A DNA stretch of 64,000 nucleotides from Pediococcus acidilactici DSM 20284 (GTDB taxonomy: Bacteria > Bacillota > Bacilli > Lactobacillales > Lactobacillaceae). Positions 53,586-62,923 of the stretch are shown one piece after another; the first letter of the stretch is position 1; every line of letters starts with the position of its first letter. The stretch lies in contig NZ_GL397067.1 in NCBI RefSeq assembly GCF_000146325.1, forward strand, positions 3,747 to 67,746. Direction: 5' to 3'. The notes beneath the pieces were generated by a model. That model was given only the letters and a program-made list of their open reading frames with translations, did no database searches and was not told where the DNA came from. The translations under genes and the position numbers were made by a program.

Positions 53586-53601
53586 ATTTGTCCGGATAAA
53601 T
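53586..53601. promoter_or_regulatory. AraR operator between galM and araR
   Basis: ATTTGTCCGGATAAAT, a near-perfect palindrome of the AraR-box type (ATTTGTNCGTACAAAT in Bacillus). A -10 TATAAT for araR is at 53695-53700. Confidence 0.82.
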
Positions 53602-53729
53602 GTCAATGATTTTAACGACGAATGCATAGAATTAAAAAAGAATCGGTATTAGAGATTTATCATTTAAAAATAAGTGATAACATTTTACTTATCGTATAAT
53701 AAATTTGCTGTAGTAGAGGAGGAGCAATC

Positions 53730-54815
53730 ATCGAAAAGAAGTACGAACTGGTTAAACAAGATTTAAAGGAAGAAATTTTATCGGGGAGTTATTCAATTAA
53801 CGATAAATTGCCAACTGAATCAGAATTAATGGAAAAATATGACGTGAGTCGTTATACAATCCGACGCGCGGTTGGCGATTTAGAAAATGATCATTACATC
53901 TACCGGGTACAAGGCGGGGGAATGTTTGTCGACGACTGGCAAAAATACGTAAACCAAAAGGTAGAAAATAAGGTGATTGGCGTCATCACCACCCACATTG
54001 CGGAGTATATCTTTCCGTACATTATTACAGGCATTGACCGGTTGATTTCCTCACGTGGTTATTCAATCCTCATTAGCAATACGCAAAATGATCCTGCTCG
54101 AGAAAGAAAGAGCGTCCAAAAGATGATGGATAGTAATTTATCAGGTTTGATTGTGGAGCCCACCCAGAGCGCTTTAGGCAACCCTAATCGTGATTTGTAC
54201 GAGAAAATTAAAGAGTCGAAGTTGCCTACCGTGTTTATTAACGCGCATTACCCTGAATTAGATTTCCCATACGCGGAAATGGCCGATACCCGGGCAGAAA
54301 AAATCATTACTAATAAATTAATTAGTATGGGACACCAAAAGATTTTAGGCGTTTTTAAAGTTGATGATCAACAAGGTGTTCACCGAATGAATGGTTTTAT
54401 TAAGGCCTATAAGGAACATCAAGACTTGGTTTATCAAAGTGAAATCGTGATGTACCAAACTTCGGATAACATGCGGTCGGTCTTTACGAAAATCGAACAA
54501 ATTCTGAGCCGCTCGCCAAATGAACGGCCAACTGCGATTATTTGTTACCATGACCAAATTGCCATTCAGGTGATGGCACTAGCGCGGTCCTTAGGCTTAC
54601 GTATGCCGGATGACATTTCCATCTTTGGCTTTGATAACTATAAGCTATCAAAGTATATGTCCCCACAGTTAAGTTCTGTAGAACACCCGAAGGAAAAATT
54701 AGGGCGGGACGCAGCCAAGATGATTTTTGACATGATTGATGGAAAGACGGATATTCAAAATAAAATTTACGAACCTGAAATTATTTACCGAGAGTCAATT
54801 AAGGAACTATCGTAA
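53730..54815 (+). CDS. araR: Arabinose operon repressor
   Basis: 361 residues, the size of Bacillus AraR. The N-terminal GntR-type winged helix (TESELMEKYDVSRYTIRRAV, about residues 28-47) and GGGMFV wing precede a LacI/GalR-type effector domain (about 80-355, including VIGVITTHIAEYIFP and DDISIFGFDNYKLS). L-arabinose is the expected inducer. The start codon must be ATC at 53730: AGGAGG (53717-53722) lies 7 nt upstream and EKKYELVKQDL matches the family's beginning. The next in-frame TTG at 53808 would delete the first part of the DNA-binding domain. Confidence 0.93.
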   Translation: MEKKYELVKQDLKEEILSGSYSINDKLPTESELMEKYDVSRYTIRRAVGDLENDHYIYRVQGGGMFVDDWQKYVNQKVENKVIGVITTHIAEYIFPYIITGIDRLISSRGYSILISNTQNDPARERKSVQKMMDSNLSGLIVEPTQSALGNPNRDLYEKIKESKLPTVFINAHYPELDFPYAEMADTRAEKIITNKLISMGHQKILGVFKVDDQQGVHRMNGFIKAYKEHQDLVYQSEIVMYQTSDNMRSVFTKIEQILSRSPNERPTAIICYHDQIAIQVMALARSLGLRMPDDISIFGFDNYKLSKYMSPQLSSVEHPKEKLGRDAAKMIFDMIDGKTDIQNKIYEPEIIYRESIKELS

Positions 54816-54839
54816 CAGTCAATTGTTTAGATAAATTTA

Positions 54840-54879
54840 GAGGTGTAGTACCAATCTTTGGTATTACACCTCTTTTTTA
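54840..54879 (+). terminator. Terminator after araR
   Basis: AGAGGTGTAGTACC/GGTATTACACCTCT hairpin followed by TTTTTT. Confidence 0.9.
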
Positions 54880-54924
54880 GTGTCCATAAGATAAATTTAT
54901 GCTAATAAATTTTAAAAATTCATG

Positions 54925-54953
54925 TTGACTTGTCCGTATAAATATTCTAAGAT
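54925..54953 (+). promoter_or_regulatory. Promoter of the ara operon with AraR operator
   Basis: TTGACT (54925-54930), 17-nt spacer, TAAGAT (54948-54953). The AraR box ACTTGTCCGTATAAAT spans 54928-54943, overlapping the -35 and spacer. Confidence 0.85.
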
Positions 54954-54966
54954 GAAAGCAAGTTAA

Positions 54967-54980
54967 TGAATACGTTTTCA
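54967..54980. promoter_or_regulatory. cre-like site, ara operon
   Basis: TGAATACGTTTTCA, one mismatch to TGWAANCGNTNWCA. A weaker GGAAACGGTTT lies near 54988-54998. Confidence 0.75.
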
Positions 54981-55011
54981 AAGAAATGGAAACGGTTTAA
55001 GGAGGAATAGC

Positions 55012-56382
55012 ATGGGCAAGGAAAAGAAAATTCCAAGTGGATTTATTTACTTCTTCGGTTCATTTGGAGGAATTTTGTTTGGTTATGACATTGGGGTAAT
55101 GACTGGGGCACTCCCGTTCTTACAACACGATTGGAACTTATATGGTGACGCCGGTGTAATCGGTTGGATTACTAGTGCAGTAATGTTTGGAGCTATTTTT
55201 GGAGGCGCTTTAGCTGGTAACTTATCAGATCGGCTAGGTCGGCGGAAAATGATTTTGATTTCATCATTAATTTTCGTAATTGGTTCGCTATTATCCGCAT
55301 TATCGCCGCACGATGGTCAAATTTATCTGATAATTGTTCGGATCTTCTTAGGACTAGCGGTAGGGGCAGCCTCAGCGCTGGTACCAGCGTACATGTCCGA
55401 AATGGCTCCTGCTCGTTTGCGGGGTCGTCTATCCGGAATCAACCAAACCATGATTGTTTCTGGGATGCTGTTATCTTACATTGTTGATTTCTTACTTAAA
55501 GATCTGCCTGAAACAATGGCATGGCGTTTGATGCTTGGTCTGGCTGCGGTTCCCGCAATCATCCTTTACTTTGGAGTTTTACGTTTGCCAGAATCACCTC
55601 GTTTCTTAGTTAAGAGCAACGATGTTGAAGCTGCACGGCGGACGCTAACTTACATCCGTAACGAAGCGGAAGTAGAGCCTGAATTGAAAACGATTCAAGA
55701 AACTGCTGCAGAAGAAGCAAGTGCCAATGAAAAATCTTCCTTTGCACAATTGCTAAATGGTAAATATCGTTACCTAGTAATTGCCGGGGTTGGAGTGGCT
55801 GCTTTCCAACAATTCCAAGGTGCTAACGCGATTTTCTATTACATACCATTGATCGTTGAAAAAGCTACCGGAAATGCTGCTAGTTCAGCATTAATGTGGC
55901 CGATTATTCAAGGGATTATCTTGGTACTGGGCTCGTTAGTATTCTTATGGATTGCCGATAAATTTAAACGGCGGACACTTTTGACAATGGGTGGCACCAT
56001 TATGGGACTATCCTTTATCCTCCCAGCAATCTTAAACATGTTTATTAAAGATATGAATCCGATGATGATCGTAGTCTTCTTATGTATTTACGTAGCGTTT
56101 TACTCCTTTACCTGGGCACCACTTACTTGGGTAATTGTGGGGGAAATCTTCCCGTTAGCCATTCGCGGTAAAGCATCTGGGGTTGCATCATCATTCAACT
56201 GGATCGGTTCATTCTTAGTTGGTTTATTATTCCCAATTATGACGGCAAACATGCCGCAAGAAGCAGTGTTTGCAATCTTCGGAATCATTTGTTTATTAGG
56301 TGTATTGTTTATCAGAACTCGGGTACCCGAAACGAAGGGTCACAGTCTAGAAGAAATTGAAGAACAGGGACTTAGAAAATAA
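55012..56382 (+). CDS. L-arabinose transporter, MFS sugar porter
   Basis: A 456-residue sugar:H+ symporter with 12 membrane segments. GYDIGVMTGALPF in the first helix, GNLSDRLGRRKM in loop 2-3, PESPRFL near residue 200 and PETKGHSLEEIE at the C-terminus are the sugar-porter signatures of the major facilitator superfamily. First gene of the arabinose operon after the AraR-controlled promoter, hence arabinose (AraE/AraT) as substrate. GGAGG lies 5-6 nt before the ATG. Confidence 0.9.
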   Translation: MGKEKKIPSGFIYFFGSFGGILFGYDIGVMTGALPFLQHDWNLYGDAGVIGWITSAVMFGAIFGGALAGNLSDRLGRRKMILISSLIFVIGSLLSALSPHDGQIYLIIVRIFLGLAVGAASALVPAYMSEMAPARLRGRLSGINQTMIVSGMLLSYIVDFLLKDLPETMAWRLMLGLAAVPAIILYFGVLRLPESPRFLVKSNDVEAARRTLTYIRNEAEVEPELKTIQETAAEEASANEKSSFAQLLNGKYRYLVIAGVGVAAFQQFQGANAIFYYIPLIVEKATGNAASSALMWPIIQGIILVLGSLVFLWIADKFKRRTLLTMGGTIMGLSFILPAILNMFIKDMNPMMIVVFLCIYVAFYSFTWAPLTWVIVGEIFPLAIRGKASGVASSFNWIGSFLVGLLFPIMTANMPQEAVFAIFGIICLLGVLFIRTRVPETKGHSLEEIEEQGLRK

Positions 56383-56401
56383 GAATTTGGAGATTTTGAA
56401 A

Positions 56402-57997
56402 ATGAATATTGTAGAAATATCAAACCAAATTGAACAAGGAAACGTCGCCCTTGGAATTGAGTTAGGTTCTACCCGGATTAAAACGGTTTTGATCACTAAC
56501 GACTATAAGACGATTGCTTCTGGTAGTTTTGTTTGGGAAAACCAATACAAAGACAACATTTGGACGTATTCGCTTGAAGACGTTTGGAAGGGGATCCAAA
56601 CCAGTTATTCAAAAATGGCGGCCGAAGTTAAAAGTAAGTATCACAAACCGTTGACCAAAATTAAGTCGATTGGAATTAGTGCAATGATGCACGGCTACTT
56701 GGCTTTTGACCAAAGCGGCGACTTATTAGTACCGTTTCGGACGTGGCGGAATAATATTACCGAAGAATCGGCAGCCAAACTAACGGAAGCCTTTAATTTC
56801 AACATCCCTCAGCGTTGGACAATTGCTCACCTTTATCAAGCTATCTTAAATGGTGAAGACCACGTTGAAAACTTGGATTTTGTTACGACCTTGGCCGGTT
56901 ACGTACACTGGAAATTATCGGGTGAAAAGGTATTAGGAGTTGGGGACGCTTCTGGAGTATTTCCAATTGATGAACAAACGGGAAATTATTCAGAAAATAT
57001 GTTAGCAACTTTTGCTAACTTGCCTGAAGTTAAACCATTTAACTGGGACATCAAGCGCGTCTTGCCAAGCGTTAAAAAGGCTGGCGAAAACGCGGGACAA
57101 TTATCCGCGCAGGGCGCTAAGCTACTAGATATTACTGGAAATTTGCAAGCGGGTAGTTTGATGGCACCGCCAGAAGGAGATGCTGGAACCGGAATGGTCG
57201 GGACTAATAGTGTTCGCAAACGGACCGGAAATATTTCGGTTGGTACTTCGGCCTTCTCAATGGTTGTATTAGAAAAGCCATTGAAATCAGTTCACCGGGA
57301 TATTGACGTAGTGATGACGCCAGACGGGGCGGCAGTAGCTATGGTTCACGTTAACAACTGTTCCTCAGATATTAACGCTTGGGCCCAAATTTTTAACGAA
57401 TTTGCGACTCGACTAGGGATTAATTTGACGCCGGATAAGTTGTACGAAGCACTGTTCTTAGAGGCGGCTAAGGCGGATCACGACCTTGGCGGATTGGTCA
57501 ACTACAGTTACCAGTCTGGTGAAAATATCACCAATATCAAGGCGGGCCGGCCATTGTTTGTCCGGAAGCCAGACAGCCACTTTAACTTGCCAAACTTCAT
57601 GCAAACCCAGCTTTATTCTGCATTTGCGCCACTAAAAATCGGCATGGATATTTTGAGCAAGGAAGAAAATATTAAAACCGACGTAATGATCGCGCAAGGC
57701 GGATTGTTCCGGACTGCCGTAATTGCACAGCAAGTTCTGTCAGACGCCCTCAACACCCCAATTACCGTGATGAGTAATGCTGGTGAAGGCGGGCCTTGGG
57801 GAATGGCAATTTTGGCGATGTACGCTGCCGATAATCAAGGACAAAGCTTAAGTGATTATTTAGACTACAACGTCTTTAATAATCCAGAGAGCATGACGCT
57901 TAGCCCTGAACCAGAGGGAGTGGCTGCTTACAATGAATTTACTAAGCACTACGAAGCTGGTTTGCCAGTTGAAGCACGCGCCGGTGAAGTAATTTAG
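56402..57997 (+). CDS. araB: L-ribulokinase
   Basis: Phosphorylates L-ribulose to L-ribulose 5-phosphate. 531 residues, FGGY carbohydrate kinase fold: ALGIELGSTRIKTVL near residue 18, MMHGYLAF near residue 97 and GNISVGTSAFS near residue 277. It is the lactobacillus form without strong similarity to the short enterobacterial AraB, judged from size and context. The ATG at 56402 has GGAG 9 nt upstream; an earlier ATG inside the transporter gene has no ribosome site. Middle of the ara operon. Confidence 0.92.
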   Translation: MNIVEISNQIEQGNVALGIELGSTRIKTVLITNDYKTIASGSFVWENQYKDNIWTYSLEDVWKGIQTSYSKMAAEVKSKYHKPLTKIKSIGISAMMHGYLAFDQSGDLLVPFRTWRNNITEESAAKLTEAFNFNIPQRWTIAHLYQAILNGEDHVENLDFVTTLAGYVHWKLSGEKVLGVGDASGVFPIDEQTGNYSENMLATFANLPEVKPFNWDIKRVLPSVKKAGENAGQLSAQGAKLLDITGNLQAGSLMAPPEGDAGTGMVGTNSVRKRTGNISVGTSAFSMVVLEKPLKSVHRDIDVVMTPDGAAVAMVHVNNCSSDINAWAQIFNEFATRLGINLTPDKLYEALFLEAAKADHDLGGLVNYSYQSGENITNIKAGRPLFVRKPDSHFNLPNFMQTQLYSAFAPLKIGMDILSKEENIKTDVMIAQGGLFRTAVIAQQVLSDALNTPITVMSNAGEGGPWGMAILAMYAADNQGQSLSDYLDYNVFNNPESMTLSPEPEGVAAYNEFTKHYEAGLPVEARAGEVI

Positions 57998-58011
57998 GAA
58001 GGGGAGATTTG

Positions 58012-58740
58012 ATGCTAGAAAAACTTAAACAAGAAGTTTACGAAGCTAATATGCAGCTGCCCAAGCTGGATTTAGTTACGTTTACCTGGGGGAACGTCTC
58101 CGGGATCGACCGCGAAAAGGGATTATTTGTTATTAAGCCTTCGGGAGTTTCGTACGAAGAAATGAAACCCGAAGATATGGTGGTAGTTAATTTAAAGGGT
58201 GAAGTTGTTGAAGGGGATATGAATCCTTCTAGCGATACACCGACCCACACCGTTTTATATAACGAATTTCCAGACATTGGAGGAATCGTGCATACCCATT
58301 CTCCATGGGCGGTATCGTTTGCAGCGGCCGAAATTGACGTGCCAGCTTTGAGTACGACCCATGCCGACACATTCTACGGTGACGTACCGGTAACTCCGGC
58401 CTTAACTAAACAAGAGATTGAAGAGGCATACGAAGAAAATACTGGCAAGGTAATCGTTCGAGAATTTAAGGAACGGAATTTGGACCACAATGCGGTTCCT
58501 GCTGTATTGGTTAGCCAACACGGACCATTTACTTGGGGCGCCACACCGGACAAAGCGGTTTACAACGCTAAAGTATTGGAAGTTGCTGCTGAAATCGACT
58601 ATCACGCTTTACAAATGACTCGGCGGAATATCGAAGTTCCTCAATACTTATTAGATAAGCACTACTACCGTAAACACGGGAAGAATGCTTACTATGGGCA
58701 AAATAATGCCAAATCTAAAGAACACGCACAAAGAAAATAA
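58012..58740 (+). CDS. araD: L-ribulose-5-phosphate 4-epimerase
   Basis: Converts L-ribulose 5-P to D-xylulose 5-P. 242 residues, class II aldolase-like fold. TFTWGNVSG near residue 23, SSDTPTHTVLY near residue 73, GIVHTHSPWA near residue 93 (zinc His pair) and HGPFTWG near residue 168 (third zinc His) are present. Start is the ATG at 58012, preceded by GGGGAG. Co-transcribed with araB and araA. Confidence 0.95.
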   Translation: MLEKLKQEVYEANMQLPKLDLVTFTWGNVSGIDREKGLFVIKPSGVSYEEMKPEDMVVVNLKGEVVEGDMNPSSDTPTHTVLYNEFPDIGGIVHTHSPWAVSFAAAEIDVPALSTTHADTFYGDVPVTPALTKQEIEEAYEENTGKVIVREFKERNLDHNAVPAVLVSQHGPFTWGATPDKAVYNAKVLEVAAEIDYHALQMTRRNIEVPQYLLDKHYYRKHGKNAYYGQNNAKSKEHAQRK

Positions 58741-58773
58741 AAATATTTTTAATTAGAAAAGGAGCGCTTTAAC

Positions 58774-60198
58774 ATGAAAAAAATGCAAGATTATGAATTT
58801 TGGTTTATTACAGGTAGTCAATTCCTATATGGTGAAGAAACCCTTCGTTCAGTAGAAAAGGACGCTCGCGAAATCGTTGATAAGTTAAACGAATCCAAGA
58901 ACTTACCTTATCCAGTTAAATTCAAGTTGGTAGCAACTACTGCTGAAAACATCACTCAAGTAATGAAGGATGCTAACTATAACGACAAAGTTGCCGGGGT
59001 AATTACCTGGATGCATACCTTCTCACCAGCTAAAAACTGGATCCGCGGTACTAAGTTATTGCAAAAACCATTGCTTCACTTAGCAACTCAATTCTTGAAC
59101 CACATTCCATATGACACCATTGATTTTGACTACATGAACTTAAATCAATCTGCTCATGGTGACCGTGAATATGCATTTATTAATGCACGCTTGCGTAAGA
59201 ACAACAAGATCATCACTGGTTACTGGGGCGATGAAGACATTCAAAAACAAGTCGCTAAATGGATGGACGCAGCCGTGGGTTACAACGAATCATTTGGTAT
59301 CAAGGTAGTAACCTTTGCTGACAAGATGCGTAACGTAGCGGTTACTGACGGTGACAAGATTGAAGCACAAATTAAATTTGGCTGGACCGTCGATTACTGG
59401 GGAGTTGCGGACTTAGTTGAAGAAGTTAACGCCGTTGCTGAAGATGACATCAACAATAAGTACGAAGAAATGAAGAAGGAATACAACTTCGTTGAAGGAG
59501 AAAATTCTTCAGAAAAATTCGAACACAATACTAAGTACCAAATTCGTGAATACTTTGCATTGAAGAAATTCATGGACGATCGCGGATACACCGCCTTCAC
59601 AACTAACTTTGAAGACTTAGCTGGTTTGGAACAACTTCCAGGATTGGCTGTTCAAATGTTGATGGCTGAAGGTTATGGCTTCGCTGGTGAAGGGGACTGG
59701 AAGACCGCTGCTTTGGATCGCTTAATGAAGATCATTGCGCATAACCAACACACTGCCTTCATGGAAGATTACACCCTTGACCTTCGTAAGGGTCACGAAG
59801 CAATCCTTGGCTCACACATGCTAGAAGTTGACCCAACGTTAGCTAGTGACACTCCACGGGTCGAAGTTCACCCACTTGACATTGGTGGCAAGGATGACCC
59901 TGCACGCTTTGTCTTCACCGGTATGGAAGGCGACGCGGTTGACGTTACGATGGCTGACTACGGTGATGAATTCAAGCTCATGTCTTACGATGTTCAAGGC
60001 AACAAGCCTGAAAAAGAAACGCCACATCTCCCAGTTGCTAAACAACTGTGGACTCCAAAACAAGGTTGGAAGAAGGGTGCTGAAGGCTGGCTCACACTTG
60101 GTGGTGGTCATCATACCGTACTTTCCTTCAACGTGGATGCTGAACAATTACAAGATCTCAGCAACATGTTTGGATTGACATACGTTAACATTAAATAA
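58774..60198 (+). CDS. araA: L-arabinose isomerase
   Basis: Converts L-arabinose to L-ribulose. 474 residues, typical size. [13 protein letters not shown] at the N-terminus, [13 protein letters not shown] near residue 79, and metal ligands including GEGDWKTAA near residue 305 and the HMLEVDP segment near residue 349. RBS AAAGGAG upstream of the ATG. Last gene of the operon, followed by a strong terminator. Confidence 0.97.
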   Translation: MKKMQDYEFWFITGSQFLYGEETLRSVEKDAREIVDKLNESKNLPYPVKFKLVATTAENITQVMKDANYNDKVAGVITWMHTFSPAKNWIRGTKLLQKPLLHLATQFLNHIPYDTIDFDYMNLNQSAHGDREYAFINARLRKNNKIITGYWGDEDIQKQVAKWMDAAVGYNESFGIKVVTFADKMRNVAVTDGDKIEAQIKFGWTVDYWGVADLVEEVNAVAEDDINNKYEEMKKEYNFVEGENSSEKFEHNTKYQIREYFALKKFMDDRGYTAFTTNFEDLAGLEQLPGLAVQMLMAEGYGFAGEGDWKTAALDRLMKIIAHNQHTAFMEDYTLDLRKGHEAILGSHMLEVDPTLASDTPRVEVHPLDIGGKDDPARFVFTGMEGDAVDVTMADYGDEFKLMSYDVQGNKPEKETPHLPVAKQLWTPKQGWKKGAEGWLTLGGGHHTVLSFNVDAEQLQDLSNMFGLTYVNIK

Positions 60199-60223
60199 TT
60201 ATTTACTTTGGTAAATTTTTCTA

Positions 60224-60258
60224 AAAGAACTGATCGATTTAATTGATCAGTTCTTTTA
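60224..60258 (+). terminator. Terminator of the ara operon
   Basis: AAAAGAACTGATCGA/TTGATCAGTTCTTTT perfect hairpin. The following 280 nt to 60539 are very AT-rich and hold no gene. Confidence 0.93.
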
Positions 60259-60539
60259 TTATGATTCGATAAAGGGTCAAAAAACAAAGAACATAAAAAT
60301 TATCAGAGAAGAAGGTTAACATTACGTGATTAGTAGTTCAATTAAGGACGTAATTTTGTGAATGTGAATCCATTATTTTTATTTTTCTAATCATTTGAGT
60401 GCCGAGATTGAACAAAAATTTGAATTAGATTAGATTATCTATATCGTTAATTCAGTATTTAATAACGATTTGTAGAATTTTTAATAATATTTATATAACC
60501 AAATCTAAATAAACTAATTTGATTTTAATTATGCAACCG

Positions 60540-60570
60540 CTTTACTTCTTTGAGTAAAGTGTGCAATAAT
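60540..60570 (+). promoter_or_regulatory. Promoter and possible operator of ald
   Basis: CTTTACT (60540-60546) and AGTAAAG (60553-60559) form an inverted repeat over a -35-like TTTACT; AATAAT (60565-60570) is a -10 candidate 18 nt away. Confidence 0.5.
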
Positions 60571-60607
60571 ATACGTGTAGTTAAATAAATCACAAGGAAG
60601 TGTCTTT

Positions 60608-61714
60608 ATGCAAATTGCTGTTATTAAAGAACAAAAAGAAGGGGAAGGTCGTGTAGCGGCCACGCCGGAAAATGTTCAAAAGATGGTTGATGCCGGTAAT
60701 GAAGTCTTAGTTGAAAAGGATGCCGGAATCGGTGCAGGCTTTTCTAACGAAGAATTTGAAAAAGCTGGTGGGAAGATCGTTTCTCATGAAGATGCATGGA
60801 AAGCAGAATTGTGCATTAAGGTTAAAGAACCTGATGCTGAAGAATACCAATACTTTGATAAAGGTAAAATCATTTGGGGATTCCAACACCTTGCATCTTC
60901 CAAACCAACTGTTGAAGCAATGATGAAGGCCGGAGTTACTGCAATCGGTGGTGAAACCATCGTTAAGGATGGTAAATTAGAGTTGTTAGCACCAATGAGC
61001 CAAATTGCGGGGCGTCGTTCAGTAATCATGGGAGCGTATTACCTTGAAGCACAACATCAAGGGGAAGGTATTTTAGTTTCTGGAATTCCAGGAGTTATCC
61101 CTGCTGGACATGTAGTGATTTTCGGTGGGGGTAACGCCGCGACAGGCGCTGCAGACACTGCTTTAGGTTTAGGATGCTCAGTAGTAATTATTGAGTTAAA
61201 CGACGACCGGATTGCTCAATTGGAAGAACAATATAAGGGTAAAGACGTTCGCGTAGTTAAATCAAACGAAGAAAATCTTGCAAAAGAAATTAAAGATGCT
61301 GATATTTTTGTATCCACAATTTTAATCCCAGGCTCAAAGCCACCGAAGTTGGTTAAAGAATACATGGTAAAAAGCATGAAGAAGGGCTCTGTAATCGCTG
61401 ATATTGCGATCGATCAAGGTGGAACAGTAGAAACCATTGATCACCCAACCACCATTGATGACCCAGTCTTCATTAAGGATGGTGTGATCCACTACGCTGT
61501 ACCAAACCAACCTGGTGCCGTTCCACGGACTGCTACAATGGCGTTAGCAGCTGGTAACCTTGATTATATTTTGGAAATTGCCGATAAGGGTATTGAAGGA
61601 GCAATCAAGGAAGATAAAGCTTTAGCATCTGGGGTCAACCTCTACGAAGGTAAGGTAACTAACAAGGGTCTTGCAGATTCGTTAGACCTTCCGTACACTG
61701 AGCTAGATGTATAA
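60608..61714 (+). CDS. ald: Alanine dehydrogenase
   Basis: Reversible NAD-dependent deamination of L-alanine to pyruvate and ammonia. 368 residues. It begins QIAVIKEQKEGEGRVAATPE; FQHLASSKP near residue 95 carries the catalytic His, VVIFGGGNAATGA near residue 168 is the Rossmann loop, and DIAIDQGGTVET near residue 267 holds the catalytic Asp. AAGGAAG precedes the ATG. It is followed at 50 nt by a threonine deaminase and then an amino-acid permease, a grouping also known from staphylococci (ald1-tdcB-permease). Confidence 0.96.
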   Translation: MQIAVIKEQKEGEGRVAATPENVQKMVDAGNEVLVEKDAGIGAGFSNEEFEKAGGKIVSHEDAWKAELCIKVKEPDAEEYQYFDKGKIIWGFQHLASSKPTVEAMMKAGVTAIGGETIVKDGKLELLAPMSQIAGRRSVIMGAYYLEAQHQGEGILVSGIPGVIPAGHVVIFGGGNAATGAADTALGLGCSVVIIELNDDRIAQLEEQYKGKDVRVVKSNEENLAKEIKDADIFVSTILIPGSKPPKLVKEYMVKSMKKGSVIADIAIDQGGTVETIDHPTTIDDPVFIKDGVIHYAVPNQPGAVPRTATMALAAGNLDYILEIADKGIEGAIKEDKALASGVNLYEGKVTNKGLADSLDLPYTELDV

Positions 61715-61763
61715 ATAGGCGTTCGAACTTTTAAATTTGCGTTTAAATTATGAGGTGAAAATC

Positions 61764-62816
61764 ATGAAAAATAACGAACCAAGAAATGAAGTAGTTGCTC
61801 AAACCTACGATTTATTAAACTTAGATCAAATTGAAGAAGCGCGTAAAGTAATTGGTAAGTACGCACGTCGGACGCCATTAGTTCAGTCAATGTTTTTAAG
61901 TAACAATGTTGCTCATGCAGATGTATATTTAAAACTTGAAAATATGCAACTTACTGGTTCATTCAAATTCAGAGGAGCTAATAATAAGATTAACCACTTG
62001 TCTGATGAAGAAAAAAAGCATGGAGTAATTACAGCTTCAGCTGGGAACCATGCGCAAGGGGTTGCTTTAACTGGTAAACTTTCTGGAATTGACACCACGG
62101 TTGTAATGCCGGACGAAGCTCCTCAAATGAAGCGTGATGCTACGCGGGGTTACGGTGCTGAAGTTGATATTCACGGAGCAACTTTCGATGATGCTCACGA
62201 CTGGATGCATGAAAGAGCTGAAAAAGAAGGAAAGACGATTGTTGATCCATTTAACGATTCCCTCGTTTGTGCTGGACAAGGAACCATCGGACTAGAAATC
62301 CTCGAAGACTTGGTTGATGTAGAAACCATCATTGTACCAGTTGGTGGTGGGGGGTTGATTTCCGGAATTGCCACAGCAGTTAAGTCAATCAACCCTTCCA
62401 TTCACGTAGTTGGGGTTCAATCCGAAAACGTTCACGGAATGAAGGCTTCAGTAGATGCTGGTAAGATTGTAAAGCATCACGATGACTTTACGCTTGCTGA
62501 CGGCACTGATGTAGCTGTTCCTGGGGACATCACTTACGGAATTGTTTCTAAGTTAGTTGACGAAATTGTTCTAGTTAGTGAAGAAGAAATTTCTAAAGCA
62601 ATGAAGGACTTGATGCAACGCACCAAGATTGTTGCAGAAGGTGCTGGCGCATTACCAACTGCTGCACTTGAGGCAGGCAAGATTGATAAGAAATGGATCG
62701 AAGGTAAGAAAGTCGTTGCCCTAGTATCCGGTGGTAACGTTGACCTTCAACGGGTTTCACAAATTATTGATCACTTCTTCTCCCCAGTTGATACACACAA
62801 AGTTGGGATTGGATAG
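61764..62816 (+). CDS. tdcB: Catabolic threonine ammonia-lyase
   Basis: PLP enzyme forming 2-oxobutyrate and ammonia from threonine. 350 residues. The PLP Lys is in GSFKFRGANNK near residue 63; SAGNHAQGVA near residue 92 and GGGGLISG near residue 195 bind cofactor phosphate. The C-terminal ACT domain of biosynthetic IlvA is missing, so it is the short catabolic type. ATG at 61764 follows GAGGTG; an earlier frame start lacks a ribosome site. Pairs with ald in degrading amino acids for pyruvate and keto acids. Confidence 0.93.
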   Translation: MKNNEPRNEVVAQTYDLLNLDQIEEARKVIGKYARRTPLVQSMFLSNNVAHADVYLKLENMQLTGSFKFRGANNKINHLSDEEKKHGVITASAGNHAQGVALTGKLSGIDTTVVMPDEAPQMKRDATRGYGAEVDIHGATFDDAHDWMHERAEKEGKTIVDPFNDSLVCAGQGTIGLEILEDLVDVETIIVPVGGGGLISGIATAVKSINPSIHVVGVQSENVHGMKASVDAGKIVKHHDDFTLADGTDVAVPGDITYGIVSKLVDEIVLVSEEEISKAMKDLMQRTKIVAEGAGALPTAALEAGKIDKKWIEGKKVVALVSGGNVDLQRVSQIIDHFFSPVDTHKVGIG

Positions 62817-62850
62817 AATGATTAGGCAAGCAATTGCAGATTGAAAATCT

Positions 62851-62886
62851 AAGGGATGCTGCATGAATTGCAGCGTCCCTTTTTTA
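62851..62886 (+). terminator. Terminator after the threonine deaminase gene
   Basis: AAGGGA...GCTGC/GCAGC...TCCCTT hairpin, then TTTTTT. Confidence 0.9.
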
Positions 62887-62923
62887 AAATAATTAAAATT
62901 GGAACAATGAGGAGTGATTATCA

